Source: CAZPEV01 sp964585635 (GTDB lineage: Bacteria > Zixibacteria > MSB-5A5 > GN15 > JAAZOE01). Taken from it: DNA of 13,331 bases. Location: contig CAZPEV010000086.1 in assembly GCA_964585635.1 (NCBI GenBank), positions 1 to 13,331 on the forward strand, in the 5' to 3' direction. The position numbers and the translations under genes were made by a program. The notes under the pieces were generated by a model. That model saw only the letters and a list, made by a program, of their open reading frames with translations, made no database searches and had not been told where the DNA came from. Below, one piece after another: positions 1-6,655 of this stretch (its first letter is position 1; every line of letters starts with the position of its first letter).

Positions 1-302
1 CGGAACCGAGGGAAATTGGGTTCGTTTTGTCATTTTCCGGGGGCCCCATGTTTTGGATGCACGCTCCCCTTTTGCCGCCCCTCCCCACTGCCGGCCCGAA
101 GGGGAAGTGATTTGCGCCGAGGGATTTCGTTTATTAACATAGACATTCCTCCATGGGGTCGCCCCTATATATATCGGCCGAGTCGCATTCAACATTGATG
201 TTGTAGTGAATTAGCGGCGCATGGAATCTGGGTGAGGGGGGGATAGTGGTCGGCCTAAGGTTAACACTCTCAACAAGTTAGTTGGTGGCATAGGCCTGGA
301 AT

Positions 303-363
303 TTTCCTGCTCAAAATAGGGGCACCCGGCGGGCTTTTGAACTACAAACTGGTTCACCAAGGC
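303..363. repeat. Direct repeat, left copy of pair
   Basis: This stretch recurs at 485-546 with a constant offset of 182 bp and roughly three quarters identity; one base is inserted near the right end. The best conserved core is CACCCGGCGGGCTTTTGA at 323-340. The two copies bracket the 74-bp palindromic repeat at 378-451. No protein-coding sense was found in either copy. Confidence 0.7.
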
Positions 364-377
364 TATGTGTCTCTTTC

Positions 378-451
378 TTGCGGCGGCGGGAACCCCTTCT
401 CGCCGCCGGAGGATGCCTATTTGAACGGGCAGGAAGGGGTTCCTGCCCGCG
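378..451. repeat. 74-bp palindromic dispersed repeat, copy 1 (intact)
   Basis: This aligns without gaps to 2244-2305 plus 2474-2485, with about 63 of 74 positions identical. It can fold two ways. Local hairpins are 382-388 with 401-407 (GGCGGCG/CGCCGCC) and 426-434 with 441-449 (CGGGCAGGA/TCCTGCCCG). Alternatively 389-399 pairs perfectly with 433-443 (GGAACCCCTTC/GAAGGGGTTCC). The foldings are mutually exclusive. Such compact intergenic palindromes are typical of REP-like or MITE-like families; the mobilising enzyme, if any, is not in this window. Confidence 0.75.
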
Positions 452-484
452 CCGAAAAGAAAATGGGGGTGGCATAACAGGTAT

Positions 485-546
485 CTTCCGGTTCAAAACA
501 GAAGCACCCGGCGGGCTTTTGACCTACGGACCGGTTTCACTCAGGC
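485..546. repeat. Direct repeat, right copy of pair
   Basis: Second copy of the repeat at 303-363, sharing the core CACCCGGCGGGCTTTTGA (505-522) and the flanking TCAAAA and GGTT..CAC..AGGC blocks. It may be the result of a local tandem duplication, or the pair may be the edges of a composite repeat that contains the palindromic element. The sequence does not decide between these. Confidence 0.7.
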
Positions 547-582
547 GATGCAGCTCCTTTTTCATCCCTTTGGGTGATGGAC

Positions 583-611
583 TTGTTATAGTCCTTTCCG
601 TAACTTATAGT
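583..611 (+). promoter_or_regulatory. Candidate sigma70-like promoter for the barrel gene
   Basis: TTGTTA (583-588), a 17-bp spacer and TATAGT (606-611) match the -35/-10 consensus at 4/6 and 5/6 positions. Transcription would start near 618, giving a leader of about 80 nt before the TTG start at 698. The match is by eye only, and promoter consensus in this lineage is assumed. Confidence 0.4.
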
Positions 612-697
612 GTTTGGTCAATACTTAACGCCTGCGGAGACATGCCTTTCTACGTATTCATATCCACAGGCAGGACTGGCAGAAAAGGGAGGATAGC

Positions 698-1258
698 TTG
701 ATCAGAATAATCGACACGGGAATCTTTCTGGGCCTTCTCATCCTGCTGCCGTTGTCGGGGCACGGTCAAACGGGCCTGTCCCTGGGGCCTCACCTTGGTA
801 TTCAGAAGTCTCATGACGCCCAGGACGCGAATTATCTGGTGGGGGCGACACTGCGCTTGAAACTATCGCCGGCCCTCGGCGCGGAGGCGGATATCGGTTA
901 TCGTCAGGAAAAATATGGTTTCGGCGCGGTAACGGTCAGGGACTGGCCGGTGACGGTCACCGGGCTGCTCTATCCGCTGCCGATAATCTATGGAGGCCTC
1001 GGCGGCGGTTGGTATAATACCACCTTTGATTACGCCGAAACGTATAATCGGGCCGGCTATGGCGATGTGACCACTCGGAAATTCGGCTGGCACCTGGCCG
1101 CCGGGGTCGAGTTGCCGGCCTCGCCGAAGGTCAGATTGTTCGGCGATGTTCGTTACGTGTTTCTTGACTACAAATTCAAGGATCTGCCGGGCGCGGTGCT
1201 GAATGGCGCCGAATCGGACTTCTATTCCATAAACGCCGGGGTGCTTTTGCGCCTATGA
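698..1258 (+). CDS. Secreted outer-membrane beta-barrel protein
   Basis: The 186-residue product begins with a hydrophobic signal peptide (about residues 8-21, likely cleavage near Gly23/Gln24). It continues as alternating strands rich in Gly, Tyr and aromatic residues, such as LGAEADIGYR, YGGLGGGWYN and VRLFGDVRYVF. This is the pattern of small OmpW/OmpX-like or PF13505-type eight-stranded barrels, and the length fits. The start is a TTG at 698, chosen because GGGAGGA at 687-693 is well placed before it and the signal peptide starts there; no in-frame ATG offers a better start. A candidate promoter lies at 583-611. The role is likely structural or a narrow outer-membrane channel. The last residues (AGVLLRL) end in Leu rather than the usual Phe. 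The barrel class is well supported, the precise family is not. Confidence 0.8.
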   Translation: MIRIIDTGIFLGLLILLPLSGHGQTGLSLGPHLGIQKSHDAQDANYLVGATLRLKLSPALGAEADIGYRQEKYGFGAVTVRDWPVTVTGLLYPLPIIYGGLGGGWYNTTFDYAETYNRAGYGDVTTRKFGWHLAAGVELPASPKVRLFGDVRYVFLDYKFKDLPGAVLNGAESDFYSINAGVLLRL

Positions 1259-1324
1259 ATCGGTATAATAAAATGAGGCACGACTGGGAAGAGTGTCTGC
1301 GGAGAAATCTTTGAAAGCGAGAAA

Positions 1325-1353
1325 TTGCCTGTCGTACCCCGATAGCATATATT
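1325..1353 (+). promoter_or_regulatory. Candidate sigma70-like promoter for the DUF883-like gene
   Basis: TTGCCT (1325-1330), exactly 17 bp, then TATATT (1348-1353). The predicted start of transcription is near 1360, about 58 nt before the ATG at 1419. The same arrangement, TTGCC followed by 17 bp and TATATT, occurs in front of uvrA on the other strand (11681-11709), which raises confidence in both. Confidence 0.5.
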
Positions 1354-1418
1354 GCGGGTACTTTAAGCAAATTCCCGACCAGGTCAATACGGTACATAAA
1401 TGATGGAGGAAACAAAAG

Positions 1419-1730
1419 ATGGATCGATTTGAAGACAAGCGGATCAATGAAGCGCTTGAGCTGCTGAACTCCGTCGCCCGCGACAAAAAAGCAGAGCTTC
1501 AGGCCGCGATGGAAAGCAAGTATACCGATCTCTCGTCGGTGGTGAGCGCGTTCACCGAGCGGATGAAGAGCCAAGCGACCGAGAAGTTCGAGGCCGGCAA
1601 ACAGAAAGTGATCGATGTCGCGACCGATATCGACAAGAGCGTTCACAAGAATCCGTGGGCCTATATCGGCGGCACGGCTGCCGCGGCGCTGCTGTTCGGC
1701 TTCCTGCTCGGCCGATCGCGCAGGGATTAA
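1419..1730 (+). CDS. DUF883/ElaB-YqjD-like membrane-anchored protein
   Basis: The product is 103 residues. The first 75 are charged and helical with heptad-like spacing (LELLNSVARDKKAELQAAMESK). Asn-Pro-Trp follows at 78-80, then a Gly/Ala-rich transmembrane helix at about 81-98 and a terminal Arg-Arg-Asp. This NPW plus glycine-zipper helix plus basic tail is the signature of DUF883 proteins. The E. coli members ElaB, YqjD and YgaM are inner-membrane proteins reported to tether ribosomes in stationary phase. The start follows GGAGGA at 1405-1410 with good spacing. The next gene begins three bases after the stop, echoing yqjD-yqjE in enterobacteria. Family placement is fairly secure; ribosome association is known only for the E. 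coli relatives and is inference here. Confidence 0.8.
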   Translation: MDRFEDKRINEALELLNSVARDKKAELQAAMESKYTDLSSVVSAFTERMKSQATEKFEAGKQKVIDVATDIDKSVHKNPWAYIGGTAAAALLFGFLLGRSRRD

Positions 1731-1733
1731 GAC

Positions 1734-2102
1734 GTGAGCAACTCATTTTTTCAGGGGATGTGCGACTGGCTCAAGTCAACCTATCTCGAGCCGTCGCTCA
1801 AAATGCTCAAACTCCGCGCGGCGATCTATTATCTGGAAGGAGTCAGGGGCGCGCGCCGCATCCTGGTACTGATCTGCCTGCTGGTCTTTGTTATCACGCT
1901 GATTGGTGCGGGTTTGGTGATAATCCCGCTGGCACTGCTTCTCTTCACGTCCTGGGAGCCTTCAACCAAGGCATTAGTCGGCGTTATTATTGGTGCGATC
2001 TATTTGCTCGTGCCCGTGATAACGCTGATCTCGCTCCTGTCGGAGAAGCGATGGATGCGACTCACCGGCGCAACCGATCTCCTTCGCAAGCTTGTGGATT
2101 AG
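1734..2102 (+). CDS. YqjE-like small membrane protein (holin-X superfamily?)
   Basis: The 122-residue product has a basic amphipathic N-terminus (residues 1-42, ending RGARR), a long hydrophobic segment at 43-71, a short loop containing Trp, a second transmembrane helix at 80-102, and a polar tail (SEKRWMRLTGATDLLRKL). The start is GTG at 1734, with AGGGA at 1722-1726 inside the end of the preceding gene, so translation is probably coupled. No catalytic motif is visible. Size, two-helix topology and the position right after a DUF883 gene match YqjE and the phage-holin-like PF07332 family, but the sequence alone gives only a weak match. A strong hairpin follows 16 bp after the stop. Confidence 0.75.
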   Translation: MSNSFFQGMCDWLKSTYLEPSLKMLKLRAAIYYLEGVRGARRILVLICLLVFVITLIGAGLVIIPLALLLFTSWEPSTKALVGVIIGAIYLLVPVITLISLLSEKRWMRLTGATDLLRKLVD

Positions 2103-2118
2103 CCCGTTGCGACCGAAA

Positions 2119-2146
2119 AGCAAACCGGCCATTCGGCCGGTTTGCT
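2119..2146 (+). terminator. Strong hairpin, probable terminator
   Basis: A perfect 12-bp stem AGCAAACCGGCC / GGCCGGTTTGCT (2119-2130 with 2135-2146) closes on an ATTC loop, 16 bp after the stop at 2102. There is no U-tract after it (CATCGCC follows), so it may slow or protect the transcript end rather than act as a classic intrinsic terminator. Confidence 0.6.
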
Positions 2147-2243
2147 CATCGCCTTGGTCCAATGTCGGGCGTTGTCGTACGGGCAGCCAGCCGAGTGCGT
2201 TTTGCAGATCGTGATGCGGTTTAGGATGGGTAGAATTGGCTTA

Positions 2244-2485
2244 TTGCGGTGGCGGGAACCCTTTCCCGCTGCCAAAAGACGCATATTTGAACGGGTAGGA
2301 AGGGAGAGGCTGTCCCATAAGTCTATTTTCACCGCTTCGTCATGTCTTGGCGACGCAAAGCGGCGTTGTGACCTGACGATCAGACAACGAATTACGGGCA
2401 AATCATATCCAACTGAAGCGGGACAAGACCTGCCCGAACCCGGAAGAACGACACTTATGGGACAACCTCGGGATTCCTGCCCGCG
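2244..2485. repeat. 74-bp palindromic repeat, copy 2, interrupted
   Basis: 2244-2305 and 2474-2485 together match 378-451 with no other gaps and about 85% identity. The left arm keeps a hairpin: GCGGGAA at 2252-2258 with TTCCCGC at 2263-2269, extendable outward by G-U pairs. The right arm (TTCCTGCCCGCG) is displaced by 168 bp: a 164-bp element plus one copy of the 4-bp duplicated target. Confidence 0.8.
2306..2469. mobile_element. 164-bp MITE-like element with terminal inverted repeats and target duplication
   Basis: The ends are 17-bp inverted repeats with one mismatch: GAGGCTGTCCCATAAGT (2306-2322) and ACTTATGGGACAACCTC (2453-2469). GGGA lies directly outside both ends (2302-2305 and 2470-2473), a 4-bp target duplication. 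Removing the element and one GGGA restores a sequence collinear with the intact repeat at 378-451, so the empty site is known. There is no transposase frame inside, so it would need an enzyme supplied in trans. The ends look like those of a DDE-type insertion sequence; the family is not assigned. Confidence 0.85.
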
Positions 2486-2532
2486 TGGGAAATGACATCG
2501 CTTGGAGTGCCAGCGCTCTTGTCCGAAAGCCA

Positions 2533-2560
2533 TTGACAATGCGGTCCATAGCATTATCTT
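2533..2560 (+). promoter_or_regulatory. Candidate promoter for the T9SS propeller gene
   Basis: A perfect TTGACA (2533-2538), a 16-bp spacer and TATCTT (2555-2560, 4/6). It would give a leader of about 235 nt before the ATG at 2801, containing the hairpin at 2611-2645. The -10 is weak, so another promoter nearer the gene is possible. Confidence 0.35.
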
Positions 2561-2610
2561 GGGCAAGAGAAATATATGCTGGTGGTCATCGGACCGCCGC
2601 CCGCGACATC

Positions 2611-2645
2611 TGCCGGTAACCGAAATGCATAAATTTTCGGCGGCA
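2611..2645 (+). other. Two-part hairpin in the leader of the propeller gene
   Basis: TGCCG (2611-2615) pairs with CGGCA (2641-2645), and inside it CCGAAA (2620-2625) pairs with TTTCGG (2635-2640), leaving a GTAA bulge on one side. It lies about 155 nt before the start codon. It matches no riboswitch class I recognise. Confidence 0.4.
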
Positions 2646-2800
2646 TGAGAGCGAATCCGCTTCCTTTGACTGACATCCTCATCGCCTAAAACCATCCGGC
2701 CGGCAACCATATTCCTGGGCGGGACAATACCGCCGGTTTGTTTGCATGGGCAAATTTGCAGATAATGCTGCTTGGGGCAATTGAAACTGGAGGATCAACC

Positions 2801-5800
2801 ATGAGACAAAGGGCGACATATTGCGGCATAATTCCGTTGTTGCTGCTGATAGGTGGCCTGCAGATTGCGGGGACAGCGAGACTGGAAGGGTCAGGAGGCA
2901 ACTCCGATGACGCGTATTGGGCGGAAGGATTTCATGCCAACGGGATCGCGGGTTATGTCTACTCATCGACATTGTACAATGGACGACTGGTTGTCGGAGG
3001 AAACTTCACTTCGGCCGGTGATAGCCTGGCGTCCAGCATAGTCGCGTGGAATGGGTCGTACTGGACTCCACTCGGGACAGGAATCCAGGGTCAGGTTTTT
3101 GCTGTGGCCGAGTACGGCGGCAAGCTGATTGCAGGCGGATATTTTGATACCGCGGGAGGGATTCCGGTGCATTCGATTGCGGCCTGGGACGGCTCCGCCT
3201 GGCAACCATTGGGTGAAGGCATCGATTATAATATTTATGCCCTGACTGTGTACGACAATCGGTTGATCGCGGCTGGATGTTTTGGGCAGGCCGGTGGCAA
3301 CTCCGCCAACAATATTGCTGCCTGGGACGGCTCGGCTTGGACCTCGCTCGGCACCGGGATGGACAGTTGCATCCGGTCCCTGACTGTCGTTCAAGGACAA
3401 CTGATTGCAGGGGGATGGTTTACTACGGCGGGGGGGATATCGGCCAAGCACATTGCTGCTTGGGACGGTACCTCCTGGTCGCCGCTAGGTGCTGGATTGA
3501 ACAACACGACGCTGGCACTGTCGGCCTATGAAAATCACCTGATCGCAGGGGGATACTTCACCGCTTCCGGCAACGATTCGACGAAGCATGTCGCACTGTG
3601 GGACGGATCCGCTTGGAGCTCGCTGGGCAATGGAATTGATGGCAGCGTCTCAGCCCTAGGCCTCTACGATGGAAAGCTGGTCGCAGGAGGCATTTTCAAT
3701 ATGGCAGGTGGTGTTTCCGCCTCAAATATCGCCGCTTGGAATGGCGTTGAATGGACATCTCTCGGATCAGGTCTGGACAAAGGAACAATAATTTCTATCA
3801 CGCCATTCGACGGCAAACTGATTGTTGGCGGAGAGTATCTCGGTGTTGCCGGGGGAAAGGGGGTTTGCAAGATCGCAGCCTGGGATGGCTCAGTCTGGTC
3901 GCCTCTCGGGTCCCCCGGCCTGGGCTTGAATCGCGGCGCTAGAGCCCTTTGTCTCTACGACAACCTCCTGGTGGTCGGGGGGAGCTTCAGCTCCGCGGGT
4001 GCGACTCCTGCATCCGGAATCGCCACCTGGGATGGCCAGAGTTGGTATCCCCTTGGCGACGGACTATCGCCGAGTGCATATGTCGAGGCTATGACAGTAT
4101 TTGACGGGAAGCTGATAGTTGGCGGCATGCACATAATAGGAGATTACCTGACCGAAAACCATATCGCCGCGTGGGACGGAGGCATCTGGTCCTCCCTCGG
4201 ATCCGGGATCACCGGGTCAAGGTGGGTATATGCATTGACCTCATTTGACGGCCGACTTATTGTGGGCGGCGGGTTTACGACCGCCGGCGGCATCCCCGCA
4301 AAGTACCTCGCTGCCTGGAACGGCTCCGAGTGGTCGTCTCTGGTGTCCACCATAGACGGCAATCCGAGAGCTCTTCAGGTATTCCAGAACAAACTGATCG
4401 CCGGGGGTTGGTTCACCGCAATTGATGGCAATACATTGAACCACATCGCAGCCTGGGACGGTTCAATCTGGTCTCCGCTGGGAGCCGGTCTCAACGGGAA
4501 CGTATACCACCTGACAACATATAAGGGCCTCTTGATCGCCGGTGGGTTTTTCGATACCGCAGGCACAGTCCCCGCAAATAATATCGCCGCCTGGGATGGC
4601 AGTACCTGGTCGCCTCTTGGATTGGGGCTTGATGGTTACCCCTACAACCTCTGCGTTTACGGCGATTATCTGGTGGCAACGGGCGATTTCCAGTCTGCCG
4701 GCGGCGTCCCGGTCAATGGCGTTGCCGTCTGGGACGGGTCCACCTGGTCGCCCCTGGGATCAGGAACCAACCTGGGAGCTTTGGCCGGTACTGAATATCA
4801 GGGGAAATTGTATCTTGGCGGCAATTTTACGATCGCGGGAGGCAAAGCCTCTTCGTACATTGCCGTATGGGCCAAGCAAACTCCATACGCAGGCCCAATT
4901 TGGCACGTGGCCACAACCGGCAATGACACCACGGGAGACGGTTCGGAAGAGCGCCCGTTTGCTACGATACAACATGGCATCGATGTCGCCGCGGGGGGAG
5001 ATACGGTGCTGGTGGCGCCCGGGACGTATATCGTCGACGGGGCCGGGGGCCTCCATTTCGACAGCAAGGATCTGGTGTTGAAGTCGCTTGGCGGACCTGA
5101 ACTGACAACTATCCGTGCTGAATCCCCCGAACAAGTGCCGTCAACCGCCTTTGTTTTTTCCGGGAATGAGACAGCCGAGGCAAAGGTGGATGGTTTTACG
5201 ATTTCGGGAGCTCACAGTGCCAGGAATGATTTCCAACTCGTGGCCGTCGGCGGGAGTGCGATCATTTGCAATAACGGCTCTTCTCCAACGATTACGAATT
5301 GTATCATCAGTAGCAACTCTGGATATAATGCCGGAGGAATCGTCTGCTTTCATTCCTCGCCACGTATAGTCTCCAACCAGATCATTGGCAATGCCGGCGG
5401 ATGCGGAATTGGTGGGGGGATATATTGCGACAGTTCCGACGCCGTCATTGAGGACAATCTGATTGCAGGTAATTACGCTCTATACTGTGGCGGAGGAATA
5501 TCGCTTAGTTTTTCACATTGTGCGATTCGGACAAATCGGATAATACGGAATGCCGGCGGTGCCGGCGCCGCAATTTACGCATCATTTTCGTCGCTGCTGC
5601 TCGAAGAGAATACCATTACTAATAACATCTGCCACGGAGCAATCGATTGCATTACCTTAGGTTCCGTTGATTCTAGTTCTTCCGATGGCGATAAAGTGCC
5701 CTATTCGGCCGCAATTTGCCTGAGCGACTCCAGTCACGCGGTTATTCAGCGGTGCCTCGTTGCCTTTAATGCCGATGCGGCGTGTTACTGGTCCTCCCTC

Positions 5801-6331
5801 GACAGCGGCAGCATATCGTTGAGCAACATTTACGGTAACGCCGGCGGGGATTGGATCGGATGCATTGCAGACCAAGCGGGTTTCGATGGCAATCTATCCG
5901 CAGATCCACTGTTTTGTGATACCGCGAATGGGGATTTTCATCTCAATGGCAACTCGCCTTGTGCACCCGCCAATAATGCAGGAGTGCTGATTGGGGCTCT
6001 TGACGTGGGTTGCACCCCGGCCGATGTCTCGGAGAGCGACCAGAGTCTTCCGACAAGCTTCGCCCTAAACCAGAATTATCCGAATCCATTCAATCCTATG
6101 ACTGTGATTGAATATAGATTGCCATCGCGCGCACAAGTGGTCATCGAAATCTTTAATATTGTCGGTCAGAAGGTGCGAACACTGGTGAACGAAACCAAAT
6201 CGGCGGGATCATATCGCATTGAGTGGAACGGCAATGATGACACCGGCAAGCCGGTCTCGACCGGCATCTACCTGTATCGCTTCCAAGCCGGTGATGTCGT
6301 ACAGACGAGGAAGATGCTGCTGCTGAAATAG
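2801..6331 (+). CDS. Large secreted T9SS substrate: tandem beta-propeller, beta-helix, Por sorting domain
   Basis: The 1176-residue product starts at ATG 2801, behind GGAGG at 2789-2793, which begins a clean signal peptide (MRQR, hydrophobic to about residue 24, cleavage near Ala26). The frame is open 63 bp further upstream, but that extension has no binding site and would bury the signal. Residues 51-690 hold about 14 modules of 45-49 residues with the pattern IAAWDGS.W.PLG.G.....L..Y...LIAGG.F.TAGG. The first is a half module ending in LVVGGNF and the last half is IAVW, as in circularly closed propellers. From about 700 to 1060 a parallel beta-helix follows (ERPFATIQHGID, then N- and G-rich turns). 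Residues 1083-1176 are a T9SS type A sorting domain (NYPNPFNP, GSYRIEWNG, GIYLYRF). It is probably exported and surface-attached; no catalytic residues are evident. Confidence 0.88.
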   Translation: MRQRATYCGIIPLLLLIGGLQIAGTARLEGSGGNSDDAYWAEGFHANGIAGYVYSSTLYNGRLVVGGNFTSAGDSLASSIVAWNGSYWTPLGTGIQGQVFAVAEYGGKLIAGGYFDTAGGIPVHSIAAWDGSAWQPLGEGIDYNIYALTVYDNRLIAAGCFGQAGGNSANNIAAWDGSAWTSLGTGMDSCIRSLTVVQGQLIAGGWFTTAGGISAKHIAAWDGTSWSPLGAGLNNTTLALSAYENHLIAGGYFTASGNDSTKHVALWDGSAWSSLGNGIDGSVSALGLYDGKLVAGGIFNMAGGVSASNIAAWNGVEWTSLGSGLDKGTIISITPFDGKLIVGGEYLGVAGGKGVCKIAAWDGSVWSPLGSPGLGLNRGARALCLYDNLLVVGGSFSSAGATPASGIATWDGQSWYPLGDGLSPSAYVEAMTVFDGKLIVGGMHIIGDYLTENHIAAWDGGIWSSLGSGITGSRWVYALTSFDGRLIVGGGFTTAGGIPAKYLAAWNGSEWSSLVSTIDGNPRALQVFQNKLIAGGWFTAIDGNTLNHIAAWDGSIWSPLGAGLNGNVYHLTTYKGLLIAGGFFDTAGTVPANNIAAWDGSTWSPLGLGLDGYPYNLCVYGDYLVATGDFQSAGGVPVNGVAVWDGSTWSPLGSGTNLGALAGTEYQGKLYLGGNFTIAGGKASSYIAVWAKQTPYAGPIWHVATTGNDTTGDGSEERPFATIQHGIDVAAGGDTVLVAPGTYIVDGAGGLHFDSKDLVLKSLGGPELTTIRAESPEQVPSTAFVFSGNETAEAKVDGFTISGAHSARNDFQLVAVGGSAIICNNGSSPTITNCIISSNSGYNAGGIVCFHSSPRIVSNQIIGNAGGCGIGGGIYCDSSDAVIEDNLIAGNYALYCGGGISLSFSHCAIRTNRIIRNAGGAGAAIYASFSSLLLEENTITNNICHGAIDCITLGSVDSSSSDGDKVPYSAAICLSDSSHAVIQRCLVAFNADAACYWSSLDSGSISLSNIYGNAGGDWIGCIADQAGFDGNLSADPLFCDTANGDFHLNGNSPCAPANNAGVLIGALDVGCTPADVSESDQSLPTSFALNQNYPNPFNPMTVIEYRLPSRAQVVIEIFNIVGQKVRTLVNETKSAGSYRIEWNGNDDTGKPVSTGIYLYRFQAGDVVQTRKMLLLK

Positions 6332-6356
6332 GACAATTAACGCGGACTTTAGCCGA

Positions 6357-6384
6357 GGGCGGGTTATTTTAACCCGCCCCTTTT
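6357..6384 (+). terminator. Intrinsic terminator after the propeller gene
   Basis: GGGCGGGTTA (6357-6366) pairs perfectly with TAACCCGCCC (6370-6379) around a TTT loop, followed by C and TTTT (6381-6384). It begins 26 bp after the stop codon. This is the clearest intrinsic terminator in the window. Confidence 0.85.
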
Positions 6385-6588
6385 ATTAGGGGGCGGCAAG
6401 GAAGACGGTTACAATTCAGACAATGTCAGGCGGAAAGCGCTTGATCTATGATCTTATTCGCATCTAGAGACGCAGGCCACCCCATTTCTCCGAAAAACTT
6501 GCTATTCGTTTGTCCGGAAACAGGTTAACTTATGTCGAGCGATATTTCTCGTTCCGCGATCAAAAATCTCTGAAACTTTTCGTTTTAC

Positions 6589-6616
6589 TTAACGTTATTT
6601 ATGTAAAGCATAAAAT
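6589..6616 (+). promoter_or_regulatory. Candidate promoter for the regulator/membrane cluster
   Basis: TTAACG (6589-6594, 4/6), a 16-bp spacer and TAAAAT (6611-6616, 5/6) lie in the AT-rich segment before the regulator. Transcription would start near 6623. TTTAC (6584-6588) and GTAAA (6603-6607) form a short inverted repeat over the spacer, a possible operator for the regulator itself. Confidence 0.45.
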
Positions 6617-6655
6617 ATTTGTTGTTTTATGAATAGGTTGGTGGTAGATTGGGAC

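Larger units (their letters stand above)
1..697. other. Non-coding left flank with repeats
   Basis: No convincing gene is seen in this interval. A frame is open from the window edge to about 198, but its composition (many Pro, Arg, Cys and Gly, no domain pattern) is not protein-like. A frame across 378-701 runs through a palindromic repeat and is taken as chance. What the interval does hold is a pair of 61-bp direct repeats (303-363, 485-546), a 74-bp palindromic repeat between them (378-451), and a candidate promoter for the next gene (583-611). It may contain the end of a gene lying left of the window, which cannot be judged here. Confidence 0.6.
2103..2800. other. Non-coding interval with split repeat and MITE
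   Basis: No gene is supported in these 698 bp; the open frames cross the hairpin, the repeat or the inserted element. In order it holds the hairpin at 2119-2146, the second copy of the 74-bp repeat split by a 164-bp inserted element (2244-2485), a candidate promoter (2533-2560), a two-part leader hairpin (2611-2645) and the ribosome binding site of the next gene (2789-2793). Confidence 0.7.
6332..6655. other. Intergenic interval before the regulator gene
   Basis: It contains the terminator at 6357-6384, then about 200 bp in which nothing definite is seen, and an AT-rich segment from about 6575 that holds the candidate promoter at 6589-6616. A frame is open from an ATG at 6629, but that start would lie only a few bases from the predicted transcription start and is not preferred. 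Confidence 0.6.

Noticed and set aside
1..198. Open frame from the window edge, possibly a gene end
   Set aside because: Two forward frames are open here and both give low-complexity Pro/Arg/Gly/Cys-rich peptides with no family pattern. A short minus-strand frame behind a GGAGG site (start near 142) is only about 37 codons and equally unconvincing.
378..701. 107-codon frame overlapping the start of the barrel gene
   Set aside because: It runs through the palindromic repeat and one direct repeat; the peptide is not protein-like.
1264..1269. Perfect TATAAT just after the barrel gene
   Set aside because: No acceptable -35 lies 16-18 bp upstream, and the better spaced candidate at 1325-1353 is closer to the next gene.
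2099..2710. 203-codon minus-strand frame
   Set aside because: It crosses the hairpin, the split repeat and the MITE, and its composition is random-like.
4542..5134. Frames of 124-179 codons inside the propeller gene
   Set aside because: They are alternative-frame shadows of the repeated propeller modules.
2801..6331. The repeated DNA as a CRISPR or tandem-repeat array
   Set aside because: The period of about 138-147 bp is in frame and reflects protein modules with varied sequence, not identical repeats with spacers.
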